A DNA stretch of 21,320 nucleotides from contig NZ_JAAVGY010000025.1 of assembly GCF_014799995.1 (NCBI RefSeq), positions 1 to 21,320 on the forward strand, read 5' to 3'. A program made the translations under genes and the position numbers. Positions 1 to 6,101 of this stretch are shown in pieces (the stretch's first letter is position 1; every line of letters begins with the position of its first letter). The notes under the pieces were generated by a model. That model did no database searches. It was not told the origin of the DNA and saw only the letters and a program-made list of their open reading frames with translations. This DNA comes from Helicobacter sp. (GTDB lineage Bacteria; Campylobacterota; Campylobacteria; Campylobacterales; Helicobacteraceae).

Positions 1-81
1 GGGGGGCGAATATTTGCCTATTTGCAATTTTTTCAAAAAGTGCGTGAGCTAAGAAAAGAGTTTAAGGAGAAAAAGAAATGA
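1..81 (+). CDS. 3' end of a glycosyltransferase-type gene (partial) with poly-G tail
   Basis: The window opens inside a run of at least 6 G followed by an open frame ending in TGA at 79-81, reading GRIFAYLQFFQKVRELRKEF then EKKK. This is nearly identical to the tail the gene at 2837 would have if its own poly-G tract were one base longer (GRIFAYLHFFQEVRRLKKEF). The upstream gene is therefore probably a paralogue of that glycosyltransferase, or shares its tail module. The frame upstream of the G run cannot be seen, so the ON/OFF state is unknown. Another frame would stop at 49-51. The basic helical tail is typical of the ends of large Campylobacterota glycosyltransferases (inference). Confidence 0.55.
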   Translation, partial: GGRIFAYLQFFQKVRELRKEFKEKKK

Positions 82-92
82 GATTTCACTTG

Positions 93-130
93 TCATTGCG
101 AGAAAATTTGCAAAATTTTCGTGGCAATCT
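93..130 (+). repeat. Palindromic dispersed repeat, copy 1
   Basis: TCATTGCGAG, an AT-rich inverted segment (AAAATTT/AAATTTT), then GTGGCAATC. The ends ATTGC/GCAAT pair, giving an imperfect hairpin. The same ends recur in the other copies listed here, in both orientations and with different centres. Confidence 0.7.
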
Positions 131-176
131 AAATGAAAGAATCTCGCCTTTGCAGATTTTATTTTTGCAATATTAT

Positions 177-217
177 GGATTGCTTCGTCATTCGTTTTAC
201 TCATTCCTCGCAATGAC
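177..217 (-). repeat. Palindromic dispersed repeat, copy 2 (inverted)
   Basis: GGATTGC ... TCGCAATGA, the reverse orientation of copy 1. ATTGC (179-183) pairs with GCAAT (210-214). Confidence 0.6.
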
Positions 218-231
218 ATTTCCCCATTGCG

Positions 232-266
232 TCATTGCGAGCATTTTACAAAAATGCGTGGCAATC
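232..266 (+). repeat. Palindromic dispersed repeat, copy 3
   Basis: TCATTGCGAG, then GCATTTT and AAAATGC as a clean inner stem, then GTGGCAATC. This is the best-formed hairpin of the cluster. Confidence 0.7.
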
Positions 267-335
267 CATAATCCAAAATCTCGCTTTAAAGATTCCATTG
301 TAGTAATTGATTTAATTAATTTAGCCCAACATTAT

Positions 336-372
336 AGATTGCCACGACTTCTTACAAAGTCTCGCAAGGACG
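336..372 (-). repeat. Palindromic dispersed repeat, copy 4 (inverted)
   Basis: AGATTGCCACGACTT ... AAGTCTCGCAAGGACG. The reverse complement gives the family ends (CCTTGCGAGACTT ... GTGGCAATCT). AGACTT/AAGTCT form the inner stem. Confidence 0.6.
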
Positions 373-399
373 CAAGGGCAGAATCTGATTATCAATCAC

Positions 400-431
400 T
401 ACGCAAGTTTTGCAAACTTGTGCGCAATGAC
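400..431 (-). repeat. Palindromic dispersed repeat, copy 5 (inverted, variant)
   Basis: ACGCAAGTTTTGCAAACTTG followed by TGCGCAATGAC. The core GCAAGTTTTGCAAACTTGC-type palindrome is shared with the copy at 13595-13630. Confidence 0.55.
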
Positions 432-513
432 AAGTGGAGAATAGACTTTATGACAATTTCAAGAAAAATCAAGGATTCTAAGAGAGCTTAAAGAGAAAAA
501 GAAAGGAGAGAGA

Positions 514-1161
514 ATGATTATTCTATCACATCGGGGTTTTTGGGAAAATTCTGCGCAAAAGAATACCAAAGAATCTTTTGAAAGAAGCTTTAAATATGGA
601 TTTGGTATAGAGACAGACATAAGAGATTATCAAGGCAATCTTGTAATTTCTCACGATATGGCAGATAAAGATTCTATGCTTTTTGAAGATTTTTGTTCTC
701 TCTATGCGCATTATCGGCTCATTATTAAATGTGATTTGCCTTTGGCACTCAATATCAAATCCGATGGTTTGCAAAAGTCATTGAAAGCCCTGCTTGATAA
801 ATATGCGATTACGAATTATTTTGTGTTTGATATGTCTATTCCCGATACACTTTTGTATCATCAAGAGGATATAAAGATTTTCAGTCGGCAGAGTGAATAT
901 GAATTATCCCCTGCCTTATATAGCGAATGTATAGGAGTGTGGCTTGATGAGTTTAGGGGGCATTGGATAGACCAACAAGTCATCAAGCAACATTTAGGAA
1001 ATGATAAGAGAGTGTGTATTGTTTCTCCAGAACTTCACAAACGAGATTTTATACAAGAATGGCAGGAATATAGAGAGATGGAATCTCATCTAAAATGTAA
1101 AGATACAATAATGCTTTGCACAGATTATCCTCAAAAGGCAAAGGAGTTTTTTAATGTCTAA
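514..1161 (+). CDS. Glycerophosphodiester phosphodiesterase-like protein (PI-PLC-like fold)
   Basis: A 215-residue protein with the GDPD signature. An N-terminal HRG (H6-R7-G8) is followed by NT (17-18), E33-x-D35 in GIETDIRD, and H47-D48 in VISHD. In GDPD enzymes these His/Arg/Glu/Asp residues bind the metal and cleave a phosphodiester to glycerol- or alcohol-phosphate plus an alcohol. There is no signal peptide, so it is probably cytoplasmic. At 215 residues it is shorter than typical GlpQ/UgpQ, and similar short forms sit in polysaccharide loci (recalled, not checked). The start follows AAAGGAGA with good spacing. It overlaps the next gene by 8 bases, so the two are translationally coupled. 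The substrate is not predictable; a glycerol-phosphate glycan precursor is one possibility (inference). Confidence 0.75.
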   Translation: MIILSHRGFWENSAQKNTKESFERSFKYGFGIETDIRDYQGNLVISHDMADKDSMLFEDFCSLYAHYRLIIKCDLPLALNIKSDGLQKSLKALLDKYAITNYFVFDMSIPDTLLYHQEDIKIFSRQSEYELSPALYSECIGVWLDEFRGHWIDQQVIKQHLGNDKRVCIVSPELHKRDFIQEWQEYREMESHLKCKDTIMLCTDYPQKAKEFFNV

Positions 1162-1786
1162 AATAAAAGCAATTATTTTTGATATGGACGGAGTCTTGAT
1201 TGAAGCAAAAGATTGGCATTATGAAGCCCTCAATAAAGCTTTAAATCTATTTGGGTTAGAGATTAGTCGCTATGAGCATTTAACGACTTTTGATGGTTTG
1301 CCAACCAAAACAAAGCTTAAAATGATTACTACTTTAAGAGGATTGCCTGAATCCTTACATCAGTTTATCAATGAGATGAAACAAATCTATACTATGGAAA
1401 TGGTATATAGCTTGTGTAAGCCAAGATTTAATCACGAATTTGCCCTCTCAAAGCTTAAGGCAGAGGGTTACTTTATGGCAGTTTGCTCTAATTCTATCCG
1501 ACACACGATTGAAGTAATGATGCAAAAGGCGGCTTTGGATTCTTATTTGGATTTTATCGTCTCAAATGAGGATGTTAAAAATCCTAAGCCAAATCCCGAA
1601 ATGTATCAATTCGCCATTAAAAAGCTTGGATTGAATCCCAAAGAATGTATGATAATAGAGGATAATGAAAACGGAATTAAAGCTGCAGTGGGTAGTGGAG
1701 CAAATGTGATGAGAGTAGGCGAGGTAGATGAGGTGAATTATGAAAATATCAAAAGATATATCAGTGATTATGAGCAAGGAGAGTAA
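1154..1786 (+). CDS. HAD-superfamily hydrolase (beta-phosphoglucomutase/phosphatase type)
   Basis: A 210-residue protein with all four HAD motifs. Motif I is DMDGV with nucleophile D10 and acid D12. Motif II is the CSNS segment (Ser/Asn), motif III the Lys in VKNPKPNPE, and motif IV the EDNENG acidic pair. An inserted helical cap follows motif I (about residues 18-85), as in subclass I HADs of the PGM/GPH group. It probably dephosphorylates a sugar or polyol phosphate in the cytoplasm. The start ATG at 1154 has AAGGAG at 1141-1146 and lies inside the end of the GDPD-like gene. The stop is immediately followed by the ATG of the next gene. Operon position suggests it works with the phosphodiesterase and nucleotidyltransferase-like protein on one glycan decoration (inference). 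Confidence 0.8.
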   Translation: MSKIKAIIFDMDGVLIEAKDWHYEALNKALNLFGLEISRYEHLTTFDGLPTKTKLKMITTLRGLPESLHQFINEMKQIYTMEMVYSLCKPRFNHEFALSKLKAEGYFMAVCSNSIRHTIEVMMQKAALDSYLDFIVSNEDVKNPKPNPEMYQFAIKKLGLNPKECMIIEDNENGIKAAVGSGANVMRVGEVDEVNYENIKRYISDYEQGE

Positions 1787-2506
1787 ATGATAAATATTGT
1801 GATTCCTATTGCAGGAGAGAATACATTTTTTCAAGAATTAGCATTTCCTGTGCCTTTAATGGAGATTAATGGCAAGACAATAATAGAGCATTTAATGGAG
1901 AATTATGCGAGCATTGAAGACAAACAATTCATATTTATTTTAAAAGAATGTGATACAAGAAAATTTTATTTAGACGAATCTTTAAAAAGATTAGATGATA
2001 CTTGTAAAATTATTACGATTGCCAATGAGACAAAGGGTGCAGCTTGTAGTGTGATGTTAGCTTCTGAATACATTAATAATGATACGCCTTTAATTATTGC
2101 TAATATCAATCAATTGTTTGATATTAATCTTAAAAACGTAGTAGAGCATTTTTCTCATTTTGATGCAGGAGTGATTACCTTTACTTCCATACACCCAAAA
2201 TATTCTTATGCTAAAGCCAATGCAGAAAACAATGTAATTCAAGTAGCAGAGAAGCAGCCTATTAGCAAAAATGCAATTGCAGGGTTTTTTTATTTTGCAA
2301 AAGGAAGAGATTTTATCAAAGCAAGTGAAAATATGATTAAAAAAGATGTGAATTATGGAGGGCAATACTTTGTCGCTCCAGTATTAAATGAACTAATTTT
2401 ACAGAATAAAAATGTAACTCTTTTTTCTATTGATAAGAGTGCATATCATATTTTTTATAGCCTAGAAAAAATCAGAGAATATGAAAGGACTCAAAACAAT
2501 GCTTAG
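1787..2506 (+). CDS. Sugar nucleotidyltransferase-like (GT-A fold) protein with degenerate active site
   Basis: A 239-residue protein with the layout of NTP transferases of the capsule-locus type: IVIPIAG at the N terminus, GKTIIEH, KGAACSVMLA, PLIIAN, VAEKQPIS and a C-terminal YFVAPVLNELI. Key residues appear lost. The glycine/arginine loop that should follow IPxAG (GxGxRF in relatives) reads GENTFF. The usual PKPL lysine is V (PVPL). The metal-binding Asp of ANSDQ is I (ANINQ). The protein may be inactive, use a different chemistry, or be a partner protein. It starts directly after the HAD stop, with AAGGAG upstream, and overlaps the next gene by 8 bases from that gene's preferred ATG. Family is fairly sure; activity is doubtful. 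Confidence 0.7.
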   Translation: MINIVIPIAGENTFFQELAFPVPLMEINGKTIIEHLMENYASIEDKQFIFILKECDTRKFYLDESLKRLDDTCKIITIANETKGAACSVMLASEYINNDTPLIIANINQLFDINLKNVVEHFSHFDAGVITFTSIHPKYSYAKANAENNVIQVAEKQPISKNAIAGFFYFAKGRDFIKASENMIKKDVNYGGQYFVAPVLNELILQNKNVTLFSIDKSAYHIFYSLEKIREYERTQNNA

Positions 2507-2834
2507 AGAAAAAACTTGTCAATATATTGAATGTTTCAATCACAAGGATTTATCAGGTGTCGCTGCGCTATTGGATGAAAATTTTGCCTTGGAAGACCCA
2601 GCAGTAAAAAGAATAGAAGGCAAAATGAAATGTCTTGAGGCAATAAAAAATATTTTTAACTCTTGTGAAAATTTGAAATTCTATGCTAAAAATATTTATT
2701 TACAGGATTCTACAACACTTATTGAATTTGTTTTGATGCTTGATGAGATGAAGTTGGAGGGAGTGGATATTATAGAATGGAAAGAAGGTAAAATACAAGA
2801 ACTTAGGGCGTATTTGGATATGCCAAAGGAGTAG
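2499..2834 (+). CDS. NTF2-like / SnoaL-like small protein
   Basis: A 111-residue protein (MLREKTCQYIECFNHKDLSG...) with the cone-shaped alpha+beta pattern of the NTF2-like superfamily. It has an N-terminal helix pair with FNHKDL and LLDENFALEDP, followed by beta strands ending in EWKEGKIQELRAYLD. An in-frame ATG exists at 2481 (117 residues), but AAAGGA lies between the two ATGs at proper spacing for 2499, so 2499 is preferred. It overlaps the previous gene by 8 bases and is 2 bases from the next. Members are usually small-molecule binding proteins, isomerases or dehydratases. The substrate cannot be read from sequence. Its place in the operon suggests a role in making or modifying the same sugar decoration (inference). 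Confidence 0.6.
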   Translation: MLREKTCQYIECFNHKDLSGVAALLDENFALEDPAVKRIEGKMKCLEAIKNIFNSCENLKFYAKNIYLQDSTTLIEFVLMLDEMKLEGVDIIEWKEGKIQELRAYLDMPKE

Positions 2835-2836
2835 GC

Positions 2837-4807
2837 GTGGAGAAAATAAATCTAAAAATTCTAATTGATAATGCAGCAAAAGCTTGGAATTTTGATGTGG
2901 CTAAGTCTTTATATTATGATAATTTTAATACATTTCCAATGGAATGTATAAGCTTTTTCTATCAAATAGGGGATATAAACAAAGTATTTAAAATTATCTC
3001 ACAAATTAATGAAACTCCAAAATGGTGGAACGATGATTCTTTAGGAAAGTCTTTTGATGATTTTAAGGAGATGGTTTATAATATACTTAATCATAAAAAT
3101 CAATGCACTAACCATATAGAAGCAGCTTTTATTATCTCCGAACTTATATCTAGCAATTCGTTTTGTTTTGAGGATTTTGTTAAATATTTTTCTTATATCG
3201 TTGAGGAGAAAGGCTACGAAGCAATAAACAATGAATTAAGAAATCAAACAGACAAATTGCTGATTAGAGCTTATATTCTTCAAAAATGTATAGAATATTT
3301 TGAGCTTTTAGAATGCGAGCAGTTCTTTATCCGTTTGAGAAACAGAATTCCTCTGCTTATGCAGGCTTGCTTTGAGCTAGACAAAGAATGTGGGGCTAAA
3401 ATTTATTATAATAGGTTTCTAGTGAATTGTAAAAAATTTTCCTTTAAAAATATTCATATTAAAACAAATAAGCGAGTGGCGGTATTAATTTCTGGAGCGT
3501 TCAGAGGAGATTGGAAGTCAGTATTGTCTAAAACTTTTAAAAATGTAGTTGAGCCTTTAAATGCGGATTGTTTTGTTTTTAGTTGGGATTGTGCTATGGT
3601 TTGGCCCGGCTATAATGCGTCAAGTGATTGGGCTTGGAGATATTTGCCTAAATCTATATTAGATTCAGCTCCTAATGGAATTAAGAATAAAAAATTTTTA
3701 GAGACTAATTTCCCAAAAGTATCTGAAAAAATAAGACAAGAATATGGGGTTTACATAGACAAAGATGAGGTGTTGGCAATCAGTCCAAATGTCAAAAAAG
3801 TATCCTTGATATGTGTTGATGAGTTTGTAAAAAAATATGGTAATGTTCCTAATATTTCTAAAATGTTCTACGGATTTTATAAGAGTTTGTGTCTTATGCA
3901 GGAATTTGAGAAAGAAAATGGATTTGAATACGATTTTGTTATCCGTGCAAGACCAGACTTTCATTTTCCTTTTAGTATCACTTTGGAAGAACTAGAATCA
4001 ATACAGCAACAAGAGATAATAAACACATATTGTAATACCGGCGTTTCGGATACATTCTTCTGCGGAAGAAGACATACAATGTCTATTGTTTGCCAATTAT
4101 GGTCTTTTGCTTCCTTGAATCAACATCTGCCCATGTTTAAAGATTTCCCAAAACTACCCTATGCTCATGAATGTTTTGCGCAGTATTTGCTGCTCAATAA
4201 CATTAGACTTCTTTTATGGCGTGGTAAGAAATTGCTAAATGAGTCAATTTATGATTTGCAGAAAAGTATTGCATTTCCTGATATTGGTTTGGAATTACTA
4301 CAAGATGTTGAATCATTGAAGAATAAAGGGCAATTCACTTCAGAACAGCTCAAAGCCTATTGTGTATTTTTTGAAAATATCTACAAAAGTTGTAATAAAA
4401 TTTCAAATAATGCAAGTTGCAATCAACCACAAGCCCCCCAAGAAAAGCCCATTCCTAGCATTTATCTTGTAGCCAAAGACAGAATCCACTCCCACCTAGC
4501 CTATAAACTAGGCTCTGCAATGATTCTAAATTCTAAAAGCCTATGGGGATATATTAGAATGCCCTATGTGTTATCTTATATTAAAGAATCCCATAGAATA
4601 GAACAACAAAAATATCAAGAAAAAATTAAAAAGAATCCCAAATTAAAACTTCCCAAACTAGAATCTTATCCAGACTACAAAGAAGCCTTAAAAGAAAAAG
4701 AATGTTTTACTTATAAATTAGGTGAAGCACTCATTGCTGCTAATTCTGTGCGGGGGGGGGGCGAATATTTGCCTATTTGCATTTTTTCCAAGAAGTGCGT
4801 AGGTTAA
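2837..4807 (+). CDS. Large glycosyltransferase-like protein with phase-variable C-terminal tail
   Basis: A 656-residue product starting at GTG 2837, 5 bases after AAGGAG (2826-2831). Residues 1-205 are helical and unrecognised. From about residue 211 (RVAVLISGAFRG) a glycosyltransferase-like domain runs to about 490. It contains FSWD, FVIRARPDFHF (near 370, a DxD-like metal/nucleotide site), SDTFFCG and a PYAHECF acidic motif. I cannot assign a CAZy family. The C terminus holds two KLG modules starting at K557 and K627, 70 residues apart. The second is interrupted by the poly-G tract at 4752-4761 (10 G). As sequenced the protein ends ...GGGEYLPICIFSKKCVG. With 11 or 8 G it would instead run to TGA 4834-4836 and restore a basic tail like the paralogue at 1-81. 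It ends the 514 operon. Confidence 0.7.
   Translation: MEKINLKILIDNAAKAWNFDVAKSLYYDNFNTFPMECISFFYQIGDINKVFKIISQINETPKWWNDDSLGKSFDDFKEMVYNILNHKNQCTNHIEAAFIISELISSNSFCFEDFVKYFSYIVEEKGYEAINNELRNQTDKLLIRAYILQKCIEYFELLECEQFFIRLRNRIPLLMQACFELDKECGAKIYYNRFLVNCKKFSFKNIHIKTNKRVAVLISGAFRGDWKSVLSKTFKNVVEPLNADCFVFSWDCAMVWPGYNASSDWAWRYLPKSILDSAPNGIKNKKFLETNFPKVSEKIRQEYGVYIDKDEVLAISPNVKKVSLICVDEFVKKYGNVPNISKMFYGFYKSLCLMQEFEKENGFEYDFVIRARPDFHFPFSITLEELESIQQQEIINTYCNTGVSDTFFCGRRHTMSIVCQLWSFASLNQHLPMFKDFPKLPYAHECFAQYLLLNNIRLLLWRGKKLLNESIYDLQKSIAFPDIGLELLQDVESLKNKGQFTSEQLKAYCVFFENIYKSCNKISNNASCNQPQAPQEKPIPSIYLVAKDRIHSHLAYKLGSAMILNSKSLWGYIRMPYVLSYIKESHRIEQQKYQEKIKKNPKLKLPKLESYPDYKEALKEKECFTYKLGEALIAANSVRGGGEYLPICIFSKKCVG
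4752..4761 (+). repeat. Poly-G tract (10 G), 3' end of glycosyltransferase gene
   Basis: Ten consecutive G on the coding strand, a length prone to slipped-strand mispairing in Campylobacterota. The three phases give three C termini: 10 G ends at 4807 (GEYLPICIFSKKCVG); 9 G ends at the TAG at 4799-4801 (ANICLFAFFPRSA); 11 or 8 G runs to 4836 (GRIFAYLHFFQEVRRLKKEF and 5 more residues). Confidence 0.85.
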
Positions 4808-4844
4808 AGAAAGAGTTTAGGGAGAAAAGGAAATGAGATTCTAT

Positions 4845-4884
4845 GCGTCCTTGCGAGATTCTATTTATAGAATCGTGGCAATTG
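4845..4884 (+). repeat. Palindromic dispersed repeat, copy 6
   Basis: GCGTCCTTGCGAG, then GATTCTAttTATAGAATC as inner stem, then GTGGCAATTG. It has the same ends as the copies at 93-431 and lies just after a tail homologous to the one before that cluster. Confidence 0.65.
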
Positions 4885-4912
4885 ATAATCTTGCACGCTT
4901 TGTATTCCATTT

Positions 4913-4930
4913 GGTCATTGCGAGGAGTGA
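4913..4930 (+). repeat. Palindromic dispersed repeat, half copy
   Basis: GGTCATTGCGAGGAGTGA. Only the left arm of the repeat is present. Confidence 0.4.
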
Positions 4931-5096
4931 AAAGACTTGCTTTTCCATTAAAAATTGAATTTTTAGACATCATATATCTTTAATAAATCATAATTGAAAG
5001 CATTTGCGCATTTTCTATACAAGATAAAAAACTTATTTTTATAATTAAAACAAGTTTAGTTAATATTCCGATTAGATTTTTTTAAGATTATTTGAG

Positions 5097-5102
5097 TATA
5101 AT
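5097..5102 (+). promoter_or_regulatory. Candidate sigma-70 -10 box (TATAAT)
   Basis: A perfect TATAAT with an upstream TGAG in AT-rich DNA, the usual look of Helicobacter sigma-70 promoters, which often lack a clear -35. It would start a short plus-strand RNA near 5108 that runs through two hairpins and antisense into the toxin gene. No start site is proven. Confidence 0.35.
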
Positions 5103-5133
5103 TCTAAACTTTTCGAGAAAAGGAAAGACTTTG

Positions 5134-5174
5134 GCTTATCTTTATACGATAAGTCTCCCCACCCAAGAGTGGGG
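5134..5174. terminator. Two adjacent hairpins at the 3' end of the toxin gene
   Basis: The first is GGCTTATC/GATAAGTC around a 7-base loop (about 5133-5154). The second is CCCCAC (5157-5162)/GTGGGG (5169-5174) with a 6-base loop. They sit directly after the stop of the minus-strand toxin gene. Neither strand has a long U run, so termination is only a guess. Alternatives are a structured small RNA or the worn end of an IS200/IS605-type element, which carry such hairpins. Confidence 0.35.
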
Positions 5175-5175
5175 C

Positions 5176-5574
5176 TTATTCTTCTATTATGCTTTTTAGC
5201 CTTATTTTAAGTTGTGTAAAATCTTTGTCGCTTATGCGGGACATTGATGTCTGAATCCTTTTAATATCAAAAAACCTTAATTGTTCTAGGAGTGCCATTT
5301 GCGACTTTTCTTTATCGTCTACAAAAAGATAGGAAAATTTACTTGTTTTATCTAAATTACTAGTCATGGGTATGCCCCAAAACCCGTTAGGTGTTATCTT
5401 GATTACTAGCACAGGACGAGTATAAAATGGACCTTTACCATAAATCTCCTTTCCTATATTATTTCCTATTCTTACCCAATAAATTCCTTGTTCTTTTATA
5501 CTCTTTTCTCTTGTAATATTATGAGTATTCTTTTTAACTTCATTCCATTGATCAAATTTCTCTAAATCATTCAT
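5176..5574 (-). CDS. MazF/PemK-family endoribonuclease toxin
   Basis: A 132-residue protein with the PemK/MazF core (IYWVRIGNNIGKE...GPFYTRPVLVIKI...GIPMTSN). The RPVLV arginine and the PMTS serine/threonine segment are the usual catalytic and RNA-contact region. It is preceded by a 30-residue N-terminal stretch (FDQWNEVKKNTH) seen in the longer PemK-like branch. The family cleaves mRNA as a toxin. The start ATG at 5574 has AAAGGA in the end of the upstream gene, 2 bases away, so the pair is coupled, antitoxin first. It lies on the opposite strand to every other gene in the window, suggesting insertion as a unit between two polysaccharide operons (inference). Confidence 0.8.
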   Translation of the reverse strand: MNDLEKFDQWNEVKKNTHNITREKSIKEQGIYWVRIGNNIGKEIYGKGPFYTRPVLVIKITPNGFWGIPMTSNLDKTSKFSYLFVDDKEKSQMALLEQLRFFDIKRIQTSMSRISDKDFTQLKIRLKSIIEE

Positions 5575-5576
5575 TC

Positions 5577-5912
5577 TTATTCCTTTAAATCATTAGAAAT
5601 TGTTTTTTGACTGCAGCCTAATATTTTTGCTATTTCCTTTTGTGTTTTATGTTCTTCTTTATAGAGTCTTTTCGCTTCTTTTTTTCGTATAGAAATGTCC
5701 TTCATTGTATTTCTACTACTAGTCTCTATAATGGTAATATTCTTTCGTTTTCCATTTAAGTTAGTCTGAATCTTTATCGTTCTGCCCTCCTTACTCTGTT
5801 TAATGTTTATATCATAATCCTCTATGTCATCTAATGTCTTTTTAATTTCTTCAAGTAGGGATTTTGAAATATTCTCCATATTTTTACTAATCCTTTTAGT
5901 AATTTCTATCAT
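5577..5912 (-). CDS. Putative HTH-type antitoxin paired with MazF/PemK toxin
   Basis: A 111-residue protein. The N-terminal half is charged (KSLLEEIKKTLDDIEDYD) and followed by a beta-rich segment (RTIKIQTNLNGKRKNITII). The C terminus is a clear helix-turn-helix (KEAKRLYKEEHKTQKEIAKILGCSQKTISNDL, in pieces: KEIAKILGCS then QKTISNDL). This does not look like the AbrB-type MazE. Antitoxin function is inferred from its position directly upstream of and coupled to the toxin. The start is uncertain: ATG 5912 has a weak ribosome site, while an internal ATG (residue 12, MENISK) has AAAAGGA about 11 bases upstream. It probably represses its own promoter; an inverted repeat lies upstream. Confidence 0.65.
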   Translation of the reverse strand: MIEITKRISKNMENISKSLLEEIKKTLDDIEDYDINIKQSKEGRTIKIQTNLNGKRKNITIIETSSRNTMKDISIRKKEAKRLYKEEHKTQKEIAKILGCSQKTISNDLKE

Positions 5913-6101
5913 TATATATTACTACTTATTAATAAAATCTTAATTATTCAATAACCATACCTTAATAAGTATTGTATTTACTTTAGATTTTACTTAATCT
6001 TTTAATAAACAAGATTTGAAAAAGTAATTTTTTTTCTAAATTCAATAATAAAAGTTTGAAAAATCCCATTTTCAATAGAATATTTATAAGGTGCGTATAT
6101 A
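5913..6101. promoter_or_regulatory. Divergent promoter region with candidate operator
   Basis: A very AT-rich 189-base gap between the toxin-antitoxin pair (minus) and wecB (plus). An inverted repeat ACTTATTAA (5924-5932)/TTAATAAGT (5962-5970) lies just upstream of the antitoxin, a fitting operator for an HTH repressor. On the minus strand TACAAT (complement of 5971-5976) could be a -10 box. The wecB ribosome site is AAGG at 6088-6091. I could not fix a wecB promoter. Confidence 0.4.

Larger units (their letters stand above)
82..513. other. Intergenic region with dispersed palindromic repeats, no convincing gene
   Basis: A 137-codon open frame crosses this stretch, but its translation is made of the palindromic repeat (TCATTGCGAG ... 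GTGGCAATC) in alternating orientations, so I do not call it a gene. Five repeat copies lie at about 93-130, 177-217, 232-266, 336-372 and 400-431. The last 60 bases read, in the frame of the next gene, as a short basic stretch (FQEKSRILRELKEKKK) resembling the glycosyltransferase tail at 1-81 and 4762-4836, so this may be a worn remnant of such a tail. A ribosome site (AAAGGAGA, about 502-509) serves the gene at 514. No promoter could be called with confidence. Confidence 0.6.
4837..5175. other. Intergenic region between convergent units: repeats, possible small transcript
   Basis: It holds one full palindromic repeat (4845-4884), a half copy (4913-4930), and about 160 bases of very AT-rich sequence. 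A TATAAT box at 5097-5102 (preceded by TGAG) is followed by two hairpins ending just before the toxin gene. I see no convincing protein gene. A 22-codon frame from TTG at 5132 (MAYLYTISLPTQEWG...) is too short to call. Confidence 0.5.

Noticed and set aside
78..491. 137-codon open frame
   Set aside because: Its sequence is made of palindromic repeat copies in both orientations, with no ribosome site suited to its ATG; the ATG overlaps the stop of the upstream tail.
4773..4973. Minus-strand 66-codon frame
   Set aside because: It covers the poly-G tail and a palindromic repeat and has no recognisable protein features.
6014..6081. TTGAAA/TAGAAT pairs as a wecB promoter
   Set aside because: The spacers are 14 or more than 20 bases and the nearer one would start transcription inside the ribosome site, so no call is made.
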